The notes: generated by a model not told the origin, from the sequence alone. Shown: positions 28,151-37,582, counted from the stretch's first letter. The stretch is 64,000 nt of DNA from Pedobacter ureilyticus (GCF_005925345.1 NZ_SSHJ01000013.1:1-64000); one strand, 5' to 3'. Numbers and translations: made by a program.

Positions 28151-28766
28151 CCTTTCTTCTTTGCGGTGAAAATTAACCGCAAAGGTTTTTAAGTATTCGC
28201 AAAGAGCGCTAAGAATGTATGATAACTTGCTGTAGGCATGACAAATTTTTTGTAGAGTCTTCTGTTAAATAAACTTTTCTTTTTTGCGGTGAAAATTAAC
28301 CGCAAAGGTTTTTAAGTGTTCGCAAAGAGCGCTAAGAATGTATGATAACTTGCTGTAGGCATGACAAATTTTTTGTAGAGTCTTCTGTTAAATAAATTTT
28401 TCTTTTTTGTTGTGAAAATTAACCGCAAAGGTTTTTAAGTGTTCGCAAAGAGCGCTAAGAATGTATGATAACTTGCTGTAGGCATGACAAATTTTTTGTA
28501 AAGTCTTCTGTTAAATAAACTTTTCTTCTTTGCGGTGAAAATTAACCGCAAAGGTTTTTAAGTATTCGCAAAGAGCGCTAAGAATGTATGATAACTTGCT
28601 GTAGGCATGACAAATTTTTGTAAAGTCTTCTGTTAAATAAATTTTTCTTTTTTGTTGTGAAAATTAACCGTAAAGGTTTTTAAGTGTTCGCAAAGAGCGC
28701 TAAGAATGTATGATAACTTGCTGTAGGCATGATAAAATTTGTGTAGCGGATTTCGTTAAATAAACC
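28151..28766. repeat. Five tandem copies of a 123-bp repeat
   Basis: The marker TTGCGGTGAAAATTAACCGC (or its TTGTTG variant) begins at 28161, 28284, 28407, 28530 and 28652, so the spacing is 123, 123, 123 and 122. Each unit has a hairpin TTGCGGT / ACCGCAA and a constant block CGCAAAGAGCGCTAAGAATG. Copies 3 and 5 carry TTGTTGT instead of TTGCGGT, weakening the hairpin; copies 1 and 4 share CTTCTTTGCGG and TATTCGC, suggesting a three-unit duplication. Stops occur in all frames, so it is non-coding. It lies between proB and padR. Confidence 0.95.
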
Positions 28767-28783
28767 CGTATTGACGCGGTATA

Positions 28784-28897
28784 CTTTTTGTTTTTATGGC
28801 TGTTATCCTGAACGCTAGTGAAGGATCTGTTAGGTTAAAGTAGTGTGAATATAGCGCTCTCGAAACTAGGAATGACAGCTGTCTAAAAAACAAAAAG
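28784..28897. repeat. Long imperfect hairpin element
   Basis: Outer arms CTTTTTGTTTTT (28784-28795) and AAAAACAAAAAG (28886-28897) enclose inner arms GGCTGTTATCCT and AGGAATGACAGC. This resembles the CGTCATTTCGA family (inner part GTCATTCC). A fragment AGCGGAAAGCGGGAC follows (28902-28916), similar to one at about 42151. Confidence 0.6.
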
Positions 28898-29050
28898 ATA
28901 TAGCGGAAAGCGGGACTTGCCGACCCCAAGAACAGCCGAATTTGCTTTTCAAATTTCAAAAATCCTAAATTTTAAAAATTCTCATAAATCTGAATTAAAA
29001 TTAAAATAGCTGATTATCAGCTGTTTGAAAAATATTGTTGACTTTTTATA

Positions 29051-29092
29051 GTACTATGTATTGCATAGTACATTATTAAACATATATCTTTG
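29051..29092 (+). promoter_or_regulatory. padR promoter and palindromic operator
   Basis: GTACTATG (29051-29058) and CATAGTAC (29064-29071) form a perfect palindrome with a 5-base centre, typical of PadR sites. The -7 box TATCTTTG (29085-29092) matches TAnnTTTG, with ATTG 21 bases upstream inside the palindrome. Only 4 bases separate the box from the ATG, so the transcript may be leaderless. Confidence 0.75.
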
Positions 29093-29096
29093 TATT

Positions 29097-29444
29097 ATGA
29101 TAGCAGAGAATACGCAAACCCAAATGCGCAAGGGCATACTCGAATATTGTGTGCTTTTAGTTATCTCTCGGGGAGAGATTTACGCGTCGGATATTATCGC
29201 CGAATTGAAGCGAGCAAAACTACTGGTGGTAGAGGGCACCTTATATCCTCTGCTTACCCGTTTAAAAAACAATGGCCTACTTAGTTACAACTGGGTAGAA
29301 TCTACATCGGGACCGCCGCGTAAATATTACGTGCTTACACCCGAGGGCCGCCAAATTTTGAGCCAACTAGATACCACGTGGAATGAGCTCGTTTACGCTA
29401 TTACCACTTCGCAACAAGCAAAACCAACTACAGAAGAAAAATAA
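29097..29444 (+). CDS. PadR family transcriptional regulator
   Basis: 115 residues from the ATG at 29097; an upstream in-frame start would lie in the operator. The winged helix is complete (RKGILEYCVLLVISRGEIYA, VEGTLYPLLTRLKNNGLLSY, PPRKYYVLTPEGRQIL). It is short (PadR-s1 type), with no C-terminal effector domain. The PspC-domain protein gene begins 41 bases downstream, a common PadR/PspC pairing in Bacteroidota, so it probably controls that gene and itself in response to envelope or membrane stress (inference). Confidence 0.93.
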   Translation: MIAENTQTQMRKGILEYCVLLVISRGEIYASDIIAELKRAKLLVVEGTLYPLLTRLKNNGLLSYNWVESTSGPPRKYYVLTPEGRQILSQLDTTWNELVYAITTSQQAKPTTEEK

Positions 29445-29485
29445 GAATTAACGCAGTGGCTACGCTACTGACAAAAAATATCGAC

Positions 29486-31108
29486 ATGAATAAGACAATT
29501 ATCATTAATATAGGAAATTCTATCATCCACATTGAGGAAGAGGCTTACGAAATACTAATGGTTTACCTCAATGAAATTAAGCAACATTTTGGAAAAACTG
29601 CCGACGACTTTGAGATTGTAAAAGATATTGAAAACCGTATTGCAGAGATGTTTGCCGAAATTTTGCAGAAGGGACAGAAACAAGTAATAGATGTTGCCGA
29701 TGTTAGAGGGGTAATAGCGCAAATGGGCAGCGTACAAGATTTTGTAAACGATGAAGAGGAGGATGTAAAAGCAGCTGAATTTTTTGCAAACTATAACGGG
29801 GTGAAAAAACTATACCGTGATACCGATGAAGGTGTAATTGCGGGTGTTTGTGCTGGCTTAGGACACTACCTAAATGTGGAGGCACGTTGGTTGCGATTGG
29901 CTTTTTTCTTACTTACTTTCTTAGCGGGATCAAGCATTTTGGTGTATTTAATTCTTTGGATTGCCATTCCAAGAGCTTCTAGCAGATCGGAGCGTATGGA
30001 AATGAAAGGTGAAGCAACAAACCTTTATGGTTATAAAAAGATTTTTGATGAAGAAGTGGCAGCAATAAAAGCTAATATGAAATCTGCGAATGATCATTTG
30101 GCTCCAGCGATGAAGAAATCGGGCAATTTTATTGCAGCAACTATTAAAATGTTTGGCCGCTTAATTAGAGGAATGTTTAGGCTTTTCGGAAAAACGGTAG
30201 CCATTTGCTTCATTGTTTTTGGTTTTGGGATGATGATATTTTTAATCGTTTGCCTCGGAATGTTGCTTGGCTTTTGGGACGAGAGCACTTATCAGACTTT
30301 TCCTTTAAATATAATTAATACGCCGTTTAGAGACGGATTGATTTTCCATGCGTTTCTTACTTGTTTTATTCCAGTTTTAGCTTTGGTACTGTTTGCACTT
30401 AAAGTGGTAAATAGCAGAATAGAGATCAGTAAATATGTTTGGTTTGGCCTGTTGATTTTTTGGTTGGTGGGTGCCGGCACTTCGGGCTATTATACCGCTA
30501 AAATATTAAGCGAATTTAAAGATGAGGCTGAGCTGGTACAACAGACTGATTTGAAAGAAATGCCGCTTTATGTAATTGATGTAGATAAAAGTATGGTATT
30601 TAATAAACAAGACAGCATCAATTACCATCTGGAAGAAATGAATATGGGCAACAAAGTAATTGTAGATAACTACGATAATGGGCCGTTTGCCAATCCGCGG
30701 AATGTTAGTTTTGAGATAGAGAAAAGTCTGGATGGAAGAGCTTCGGTTGCAACCACATTCCGTTCGCAAGGTAGAGACTTTCAAACAGCATTGAAAAATG
30801 CCCAAGGTATTGATTACAAGTTTATACAGAAAGACTCGGCACTGATATTTAGTCCTGGTATTAAGTTTAAGCAACATGGCGCTTGGAGAGGCCAAAGTGT
30901 GCATGTTACTTTAAAACTGCCAGTTGGTGCACATGTATTGATTAACGAAAATAGCCATAGATATTGGAGCTTTTACCAGTACTACGATTGTCGCGAAGAT
31001 AGAAACTTGGTAGATAAACCTTACCGCGAGTCGGTAATGACGGAAGAGGGCTTGAAGTGTATGTACGATTTAGAAAATCCAAAAGAAGAAGAAAAAACTG
31101 GTCAATAA
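29486..31108 (+). CDS. PspC domain-containing multi-pass membrane protein
   Basis: 540 residues from the ATG at 29486 (a GTG ten codons upstream is less likely). Residues ~1-95 form a soluble regulatory segment (IIINIGNSIIHIEEEAYEIL). The PspC motif follows (~105-165: LYRDTDEGVIAGVCAGLGHYL, then a helix ending ILWIAIPRA). Two to four further helices lie at ~225-325, and a large periplasmic-type C-terminal domain follows. PspC proteins sense membrane stress in the phage-shock system. No pspA is nearby. It is co-transcribed with padR. Confidence 0.9.
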   Translation: MNKTIIINIGNSIIHIEEEAYEILMVYLNEIKQHFGKTADDFEIVKDIENRIAEMFAEILQKGQKQVIDVADVRGVIAQMGSVQDFVNDEEEDVKAAEFFANYNGVKKLYRDTDEGVIAGVCAGLGHYLNVEARWLRLAFFLLTFLAGSSILVYLILWIAIPRASSRSERMEMKGEATNLYGYKKIFDEEVAAIKANMKSANDHLAPAMKKSGNFIAATIKMFGRLIRGMFRLFGKTVAICFIVFGFGMMIFLIVCLGMLLGFWDESTYQTFPLNIINTPFRDGLIFHAFLTCFIPVLALVLFALKVVNSRIEISKYVWFGLLIFWLVGAGTSGYYTAKILSEFKDEAELVQQTDLKEMPLYVIDVDKSMVFNKQDSINYHLEEMNMGNKVIVDNYDNGPFANPRNVSFEIEKSLDGRASVATTFRSQGRDFQTALKNAQGIDYKFIQKDSALIFSPGIKFKQHGAWRGQSVHVTLKLPVGAHVLINENSHRYWSFYQYYDCREDRNLVDKPYRESVMTEEGLKCMYDLENPKEEEKTGQ

Positions 31109-31140
31109 CTAAGTTCGGGTAGCGGCATAGGCTGATACTT

Positions 31141-31177
31141 GTTTAAATTTCAAATACTTTTTAATTAAAATTTAAAC
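31141..31177. repeat. AT-rich inverted repeat downstream of pspC
   Basis: GTTTAAATTT (31141-31150) and AAATTTAAAC (31168-31177) are perfectly inverted. It might end transcription of padR-pspC, but it lacks GC pairs and a T tract. Confidence 0.4.
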
Positions 31178-31185
31178 CTCAAGTA

Positions 31186-31284
31186 ATGAGGAGGGCTATT
31201 GTATTGCCTAAAGGAAAGATAAATTTGATCAAAGCCTTGAAAAATAACCTAGCTGTAACCTCGACAAACAAATTGAAGTCGTAA
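31186..31284 (+). CDS. Possible 32-residue peptide
   Basis: An ATG at 31186 opens 32 codons ending TAATAA. The product is basic (MRRAIVLPKGKINLIKAL...). The codons ATGAGGAGG include a Shine-Dalgarno-like AGGAGG, so translation could also begin a few codons later. It sits between pspC and the TonB receptor. I have no family evidence; it may be chance. Confidence 0.25.
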   Translation: MRRAIVLPKGKINLIKALKNNLAVTSTNKLKS

Positions 31285-31371
31285 TAAAAAACGAAAAATG
31301 CGAAGCTATAATGATTGTACAAACTAAACGCTGATCAGGGATGCTTCATCTAAAAAAAATAACCTAACACA

Positions 31372-33822
31372 ATGAAAAAAATATTTCTGTTAATGACATG
31401 CCTTTTGGCGTGGGGGACATCCTTTGCCCAAAAAAAAGGAACTATCAGCGGCAAAGTAGTGGTTGATAATAACGAAGCTTTACCGTATAGCTTAGTGAAG
31501 CTGATCAATTTGACTGATACGTTGAACGCTAAAGAAGTATCCGCAAATTTTGATGGTATTTTCCAATTCCAGGGTGTTTTAGAAGGTCAGTATCAAATTA
31601 AGGTGAAAATGGTAGGTTATCAAAACCATACCTCGCCAAAAATTACGTTCTCGGGCGGCGACATGCAGTTGCCGGCCATACAAATGCAAAGCACCAGCAA
31701 GCAGTTAAAAGAGGTTAGCATAGTTGCACAAAAACCTTTTGTAGAGCGCAAAGCTGATAAAACCGTTTTAAATGTAGAAAATAACGTTACTGCAACAGGT
31801 AACAGTGTGTTAGAGTTATTGGAAAAAGCGCCTGGTGTAACCATAGATAGGCAAACAGAACAGATTAAGTTGAACAACAAGGCGGGTATCACCATTATGG
31901 TGGATGGGAAAACCAATTTTCTTTCTGGAGCAGATGTAACCACCCTGCTCAGCAACATGACCAGCGATCAAGTAGCAACCATCGAGCTCATTACCAATCC
32001 GTCATCAAAATATGATGCCGCTGGAAATGCAGGTATCATCAATATCAAGCTAAAGAGAAATAAGAATTTAGGCACCAATGGTAGCATTGCGGCAAACACT
32101 GGCCGAGGTACAGTTAAAAAAGGGCCTTCTGATTTATATCGCCATAGTGCCAATTTGAATTTAAACCATAGGGTGGCCAACTGGAATATTTTCGGCAATG
32201 CCTCTTACAACACACGCACCAATTTTAACCAAACCTTATTAAATAGAAATGCCATTACGCCCCTATTGCAAACCACATTTGATCAATCTTTTAACCGTAG
32301 GCAAAAAGGTAGTGGTTATGCCGGTAAAATTGGAGCAGATTACTATGCTTCTAAAAAAACGGTAATAGGTATAATGGTAGATGTAATGACGAATGACAAT
32401 GCACTTGCGGGTTTTAGCAATTCAGATATTAACGAGTACCAACAGAACACACAGACATTAAGTTATCTCCGCCAAAACAGCGGTAACAAAGCTAAATTTA
32501 ACAGTATTACTACAAATTTTAATATCAAACATGATTTAGCAAAAGCAGATGCCAGTATTACTTTCGATGTAGATTATGCTGGCTACGGAATGGATAGGAA
32601 TGATAGTTTTGATGCACTTTATTTAGATGCTGCCGAAGTAGAAACCAACAGATCCAATCTGCGTAATATTGTAGATGCTAAAATTGATGTCTTAGCCGCC
32701 AAAACTGATTTTACCTGGCCGTTTTCTAAAGCCTTGAAATTCGAATCGGGTTTAAAAAGTAGCATTGTAACCACCAATAATGATTTTATTTCTGAGCAGC
32801 TAACCGCCGGAGATTGGACAGATGTTTTTGGTAGGTCTAATTTATTTATCTACAAAGAAAATATCAATGCTGCTTATGCAAACCTATCCCAAAATTGGAA
32901 AAAGTGGCAAGTACAATTGGGTTTAAGGGCAGAACACACCCATAGTAAAGGTGAGTCTGTTACTGCCAATAAAGTGGTAGATAGAAATTATCTTTCTTTA
33001 TTTCCTTCGGTATTTGTTAAGCAAGAGCTAAACAAAAGCCACAGTTTAAATTACTCTTATAGTAGAAGGGTAGATAGGCCAAGCTACCAACAGCTAAATC
33101 CATTTGTACAGTATTTAGATCCGTATACTATTGATAGCGGTAACCCATATTTAAATGCGCAATTTACCGATAACTACGAAGTGGGGTATGCTTTTAAAGA
33201 AATCTCGTTATCAATTAGTTACGCAAAAGTAAAAGGGATGATTACACAAGTAAGTAGACAGAATGATGCTACCCGACAGATAGAAGTACAGCGCCAGAAT
33301 TTTGGCGAAGCCGATTTGTACAATGCCAATTTGTACGTTCCCATTAAAGTCACTAAAAAATGGAGCATGCAAAACAATTTTTCTGCAGGTTATCAAGATT
33401 ATAGAGATGCCACCTTGGTTGGTGCCAACTATCAAAGAGCTAAAGTGTCATTTAATTTTAATACCTCGCAATCTGTTACTTTTTCTAAAACGTTTAGAGG
33501 TGAGGTTAGCTTTTGGTACGATTCGCCAAGAATACGTGGCGTAGAAGAAACTACCATTGCGCAATATGCCCTTAATTTTGGCCTGCAAAAAACTTTAATG
33601 CAAAATAAATTAAAGCTGAAGTTAAGTGTAGACGATATTTTAGCTACCAATTACTGGGAAGGACAGATGAAATATCAGAATGTAGATATGTACATTACTA
33701 ATTATTATACTAGTAGGAGGGCATCCGTTAGTATAAACTATAGCTTCGGCAATCAACAAGTAAAATCTGCGAGAAACAGAAAGACAGCCTTAGATGATAT
33801 TAAAGGTAGAACTGGAAACTAG
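31372..33822 (+). CDS. TonB-dependent outer-membrane receptor
   Basis: 816 residues. Signal peptide 1-19 (TSFA-Q), then a carboxypeptidase-like CNA-B domain (~22-105: GTISGKVVVDNNEALPYSLV). A plug domain follows (~115-225: KADKTVLNVENNVTATGNSVLELLEKAPGV), and the rest is a large 22-strand-type barrel of the OMP_b-brl_3 class. It imports or exports an unknown ligand across the outer membrane with TonB energy. It is not next to a SusD gene. A word-repeat tract separates it from the following lipoprotein. Confidence 0.92.
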   Translation: MKKIFLLMTCLLAWGTSFAQKKGTISGKVVVDNNEALPYSLVKLINLTDTLNAKEVSANFDGIFQFQGVLEGQYQIKVKMVGYQNHTSPKITFSGGDMQLPAIQMQSTSKQLKEVSIVAQKPFVERKADKTVLNVENNVTATGNSVLELLEKAPGVTIDRQTEQIKLNNKAGITIMVDGKTNFLSGADVTTLLSNMTSDQVATIELITNPSSKYDAAGNAGIINIKLKRNKNLGTNGSIAANTGRGTVKKGPSDLYRHSANLNLNHRVANWNIFGNASYNTRTNFNQTLLNRNAITPLLQTTFDQSFNRRQKGSGYAGKIGADYYASKKTVIGIMVDVMTNDNALAGFSNSDINEYQQNTQTLSYLRQNSGNKAKFNSITTNFNIKHDLAKADASITFDVDYAGYGMDRNDSFDALYLDAAEVETNRSNLRNIVDAKIDVLAAKTDFTWPFSKALKFESGLKSSIVTTNNDFISEQLTAGDWTDVFGRSNLFIYKENINAAYANLSQNWKKWQVQLGLRAEHTHSKGESVTANKVVDRNYLSLFPSVFVKQELNKSHSLNYSYSRRVDRPSYQQLNPFVQYLDPYTIDSGNPYLNAQFTDNYEVGYAFKEISLSISYAKVKGMITQVSRQNDATRQIEVQRQNFGEADLYNANLYVPIKVTKKWSMQNNFSAGYQDYRDATLVGANYQRAKVSFNFNTSQSVTFSKTFRGEVSFWYDSPRIRGVEETTIAQYALNFGLQKTLMQNKLKLKLSVDDILATNYWEGQMKYQNVDMYITNYYTSRRASVSINYSFGNQQVKSARNRKTALDDIKGRTGN

Positions 33823-33902
33823 GGTATAGGTATTAGGTGCTAGGTTTTAAGAATTAAAGCAGATTTTAACAGTATAAAGATACTAATGCCTAACACCTAG
33901 CC
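33823..33902. repeat. Inverted TAGGTGTTAGG-type word repeat
   Basis: GGTATTAGGTGCTAGG near the start and CTAATGCCTAACACCTAG at the end are imperfect inverted copies of the same word family found at 26893. It fills the gap between two genes. Confidence 0.6.
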
Positions 33903-33917
33903 AATAACAACTAAATC

Positions 33918-34274
33918 ATGAAAAAAATAATTATGTTGATTACCATGGCTATCATAGTGATGGCATGTAATAAAAATGGAACTTCCATAAAAGTGAACAA
34001 AAATAAAGAGCGTTTTGAGTTAATGGCAGAATATCCTCATGAGAAAGAAAGGCGACTGAGCCTCTTTTTGCAAAACTCTTTTAAACAAGATAGTAGGCTT
34101 TTAAGGCAAGATTTAGCAATTGGGAAAGAAGTAAAGCTAGCTAATGGAGCAGTTTTTTACATGAGGCACAATCCTAGAAAGTTAGAATTAGAAATGCTGA
34201 AAGCTAAGAACAATGCGGTAGGGTATCAGTTTTTTGATGAATTTGTTCAAGGAATTAAAAGGGTATTGAATTGA
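33918..34274 (+). CDS. Small lipoprotein of unknown function
   Basis: 118 residues. A short signal with lipobox-like MAC (MKKIIMLITMAIIVMAC) indicates a lipoprotein. The mature part is charged and mostly helical (KERRLSLFLQNSFKQDSRLL). I recognise no family. It follows the TonB receptor by 95 bases and may be co-transcribed; a bidirectional terminator follows. Confidence 0.7.
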   Translation: MKKIIMLITMAIIVMACNKNGTSIKVNKNKERFELMAEYPHEKERRLSLFLQNSFKQDSRLLRQDLAIGKEVKLANGAVFYMRHNPRKLELEMLKAKNNAVGYQFFDEFVQGIKRVLN

Positions 34275-34297
34275 TGGTTCTCTAAATTCTGAAATAT

Positions 34298-34333
34298 AAA
34301 AAAAGGAAAAGTTGCTGGCTTTTCCTTTTTTTT
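34298..34333. terminator. Bidirectional terminator
   Basis: AAAAAAAGGAAAAG and CTTTTCCTTTTTTTT form a 14-bp stem around TTGCTGG. T-rich ends on both strands suit the convergent genes on either side. Confidence 0.85.
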
Positions 34334-34347
34334 ATTTTCGATACAAC

Positions 34348-37062
34348 TTACTTTACCGTATACCGTAATACGGTTCTGCCTACATTTCCATCTTTATCTA
34401 TCCCCTCTACAACGGCTTTGTAAGTTCCTTTACCATCGGCGTTGTTAAACTCAAAACTAACGTTCCCTTTTTCATCGGTAACTAATTTAGGGTTCCAATA
34501 AATCGTTGTTCTTAAATCGTTGCTAGTAATAGGTGCATTGGGTGTGTATTTTGGAGAATAGAACTCTCTTTCTTTGCTATAGCCCATTGGCGAATATTTA
34601 ACCTCGTATTTTTTAGGGATCATATCCAGGAAATCTTGCTTAGAAATTTTCTCGCCCTTAGGTATTTTCTTGGTGTTAATTACAATTACACCGCGAGTGT
34701 TGTACATCCTGTCTACCGTTCCCAGTGGGTCGTTCAAGAAAATCTCGATAGATTCTACATCGTTAGCGGCAACGGTATTAATGGCATTGGCATCCACAAA
34801 CATCCCGTTCAGGAAAATGGCAGCTGGCGTGCGGCCACCTTGGTTATAATCTCTGGTGATATAAAATTTCTGCTCATTAAATTCGTAGGTAAAACTAGGA
34901 GCTTGCACTTTTAAACATTCTAAAAGCATATTACAGCCTTCTAGTTGTTTGCCATCTATAAATCGATCTGGAATTTGGCTTAAACCAGATAAAGCTGGGT
35001 GATCTGAATGGCTAGGACGTTTAACAGCGGCACCTTTAATTTCTACAGTTTTCAAAGTGCGCATAAAACGGTACTGTTTTTGGCTATTGTTCAAATAAGA
35101 AGCCATGGCAGTGTCGATGTTTTCAATCTCATCAGCAGCATGAACATTGTATCCTCTAGATGCACTAGGTGTGCCATCTAACATGATCATTAAGTTGTTG
35201 TAGTTGGGGTTAGAGCGTGCCGTAATTACTACCTGTGAAGAGTCTGGAAATACTAAATCCTTAAAGCTAAAAACACCCACGTTACTCGTAGTAATTTCTT
35301 TAGAAATCGGTTTTCCGGTAACCATCATCCGCATTACGCCTTTTCTTATAGGCATACCAGTTAAATCTCTTAAAGTACCCGAAATGCTAATGCCTTGCTC
35401 TGGCAGTAAGAAAACCTTAGGGTAACGTCCAGCTAAAATTTCTTTGTAAGTAAATCTTCGGTAACCTTGGGTTAGCATTAATCTGTCTAAATCTGCTAGT
35501 TTCTTATCGTCAGTTTTATTGAAATAATAGTTAGGTTTTTCTACATATCCTTTAAGGTCTGAAGTAAGTAGCAATGAACTTAAAATAGTAGTTTCTGTAT
35601 TTTCATCTACCGGGACTTTGGTTTCGTCTGTTACTGTTACGGAGAAATCGCCGGCTATGGGCTGGCCTTTGCCTTTTGCATCCAACGTAAGTTTGACTTT
35701 TTGGCGAGGTTTGTACGTGGGTAAGTCTGCTTTCAAGGCGAGGTTCATGGCGTCGTTATGTAAAACGAAGACTAATCGTTCGCTAATTGGTTCGCTTTTC
35801 TCGTCAAACAAAGTAAGTTGTGCAATGCCAGAAGGGAAATTCTGTTTAGGTATTTTAGCCGTAATTACTTGGTTTCTTAGACTCAGTTTGGCTGCATAAG
35901 TAATGATGTTACTATTTTGTGCTACCAAAAAAAATGATTTCTCTTTGTTCGCTTCAAAAAATGAATTGCTTGCTAAAATTCGCAGGTTAATGAAATCTGC
36001 TGCTGCTGGATTAGTTGCCTGTAAGGTAATGCCTTCTACTGCTTTAGGCAAATCTACAGTTTTTGAAACACCGGCAGCGGTATATTTTAGCTTGTAATTT
36101 TTGCCCGCTTCGGGCGAGATAAAGAAACTGCCAATTCCCGCAAAAGAAGAGTTGAAAGTGCCCACTTCGGTATTTTGTTCATCAATAATGCTCCCTTTTA
36201 CATCGGCACCAAGACCGTTTGCTTTAATAGCTTTAAAGCCTACTTGGTTAGGAATACCAACAATTAATTCACCTCCTTCTGGAAACACTTGAAAATCCAA
36301 ACCGTTATCATTTTGCCTAATGTTAAAGCTGGCACTAGCGAGTTCTTTGTCTGCAATACTCACGTCGGCCACTAAAGTTCCCTTTTTAATTGGATCTCCG
36401 GCTTTGCTCGTTACCGTAACTGTAAGATAGCCGTTGGCATCAGTAGTGCCTTTTCCTCTGGCAAAAACATCGTAATTATGAAATACCCGCCAGTTAACCG
36501 TTTTGTTGGCCAATGGCTTTTTGCTCATGTCTTTGAACTGGATACGTGCAGTAGTTTTTATGGCTTTGTCTGCTGGCGCATTGGTTAAATTTACATTGGT
36601 AATTAATTGCTTGTCTATCGCCTCTCCAATTAATATGTTTTTAGAGAAGAAATAATCGGGATCGAAATTCAGCATCCACATGGTGTAGGCCCTAACATAA
36701 TAATTGCCTTGCTTAAAGGTGTTCATAAGTAGAGGCATATTGCCATAAGCCACACCGTTTTTTACAGGAAGTTTTACCGTTTGTACTAGCGAATCTACTG
36801 CGTTGTACATTTCTACGTAAACAATTTTGCTTAATGGCGATGGGATATTATTTTGCGTGGTCACATAGGCTTTAAACCATGCGGTGTCGGCAACGGCATA
36901 ATATGGCTTGTCGAAATGTAGGTATACTTTTTCTAATGGCTGTTCTTCTGATAGTCGCTTCGTTTTAGTAAGAATATTGTTTAAGGTAACGCTATCTTGT
37001 TGGGCATAGGCCGATGAAAGACCAAGGAACAGGAAGAACAGTATAAGTTTCGAAAATTTCAT
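34348..37062 (-). CDS. Large MG2-like surface protein with TonB plug-like domain
   Basis: 904 residues with a signal peptide (1-20, AYA-Q). The N-terminal part (YLHFDKPYYAVADTAWFKAYV) matches the MG2 domain of alpha-2-macroglobulin-like proteins common in Bacteroidota. Several beta-sandwich modules follow, including a carboxypeptidase-like segment (~560-630). A plug-like segment (RTPAAIFLNGMFVDANAINTVAANDVESIEI, split over ~750-800) is present, but there is no outer-membrane barrel after it. It is therefore not a complete TonB receptor; a role as a partner of a receptor or as an envelope anchor is inference. Monocistronic. Confidence 0.8.
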   Translation of the reverse strand: MKFSKLILFFLFLGLSSAYAQQDSVTLNNILTKTKRLSEEQPLEKVYLHFDKPYYAVADTAWFKAYVTTQNNIPSPLSKIVYVEMYNAVDSLVQTVKLPVKNGVAYGNMPLLMNTFKQGNYYVRAYTMWMLNFDPDYFFSKNILIGEAIDKQLITNVNLTNAPADKAIKTTARIQFKDMSKKPLANKTVNWRVFHNYDVFARGKGTTDANGYLTVTVTSKAGDPIKKGTLVADVSIADKELASASFNIRQNDNGLDFQVFPEGGELIVGIPNQVGFKAIKANGLGADVKGSIIDEQNTEVGTFNSSFAGIGSFFISPEAGKNYKLKYTAAGVSKTVDLPKAVEGITLQATNPAAADFINLRILASNSFFEANKEKSFFLVAQNSNIITYAAKLSLRNQVITAKIPKQNFPSGIAQLTLFDEKSEPISERLVFVLHNDAMNLALKADLPTYKPRQKVKLTLDAKGKGQPIAGDFSVTVTDETKVPVDENTETTILSSLLLTSDLKGYVEKPNYYFNKTDDKKLADLDRLMLTQGYRRFTYKEILAGRYPKVFLLPEQGISISGTLRDLTGMPIRKGVMRMMVTGKPISKEITTSNVGVFSFKDLVFPDSSQVVITARSNPNYNNLMIMLDGTPSASRGYNVHAADEIENIDTAMASYLNNSQKQYRFMRTLKTVEIKGAAVKRPSHSDHPALSGLSQIPDRFIDGKQLEGCNMLLECLKVQAPSFTYEFNEQKFYITRDYNQGGRTPAAIFLNGMFVDANAINTVAANDVESIEIFLNDPLGTVDRMYNTRGVIVINTKKIPKGEKISKQDFLDMIPKKYEVKYSPMGYSKEREFYSPKYTPNAPITSNDLRTTIYWNPKLVTDEKGNVSFEFNNADGKGTYKAVVEGIDKDGNVGRTVLRYTVK

Positions 37063-37582
37063 CTAATAACACGATTGTTTGTACAAAGCTTTAAATATAT
37101 GGTTTATTGGTTAAGGACGGGGAATTGTATCTAAAGTTTAACAAAATTTTACATTAGTAATGGGCTACAATTAATAACTCTTTGCTTTGGCTAAAGCCAA
37201 TTTTGTTTTGCTTTTAGTCGTCGGCTAAAGCCCGAGGCAACGGATATGATGGGATAGTGCTAACGATGAATGGGAATGAGCTTGATCTGTACAACCATTT
37301 CATTGCCGTTTGCTTAGCTGACTGATTAAAATTAAAGGATTTGCTAGTAAAAGTTAGATAGCAGCAGAAATGGTTGTTAGCTACACCTGATGGGAATGGA
37401 AACCCCGCACACGAGTGAAACGAGGGGAGGAGTTGTAATGTACGCAGGACCATCGGGTCATAATTGTGATGAATTTGCTGTACTAAAAACAACGCAGATA
37501 TTGTCGATCTAACCGGAGACTCACTCGAATTTAATCTGTGAAAATCTGAGATGTAAGATCTACAATATCTGCGGAGGAAAAA
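37063..37582. repeat. Non-coding region with nested inverted repeats
   Basis: 520 bases with no supported gene. ACAACCATTTC (37291-37301) and GAAATGGTTGT (37367-37377) are perfectly inverted. CGCAGATATTGT (37493-37504) and ACAATATCTGCG (37562-37573) are also perfect; with one mismatch these arms extend to 18 bp each. The word GGCTAAAGCC occurs twice in similar form around 37191 and 37221. It looks like one or two dispersed elements. Confidence 0.6.

Noticed and set aside
28151..28766. CRISPR array
   Set aside because: Unit is 123 bp with no distinct short repeat and unique spacers; units are almost identical throughout; no cas genes.
37214..37492. 92-codon minus-strand frame in the 520-base gap
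   Set aside because: The frame runs through inverted repeats and has no codon or family support; treated as a repeat region.
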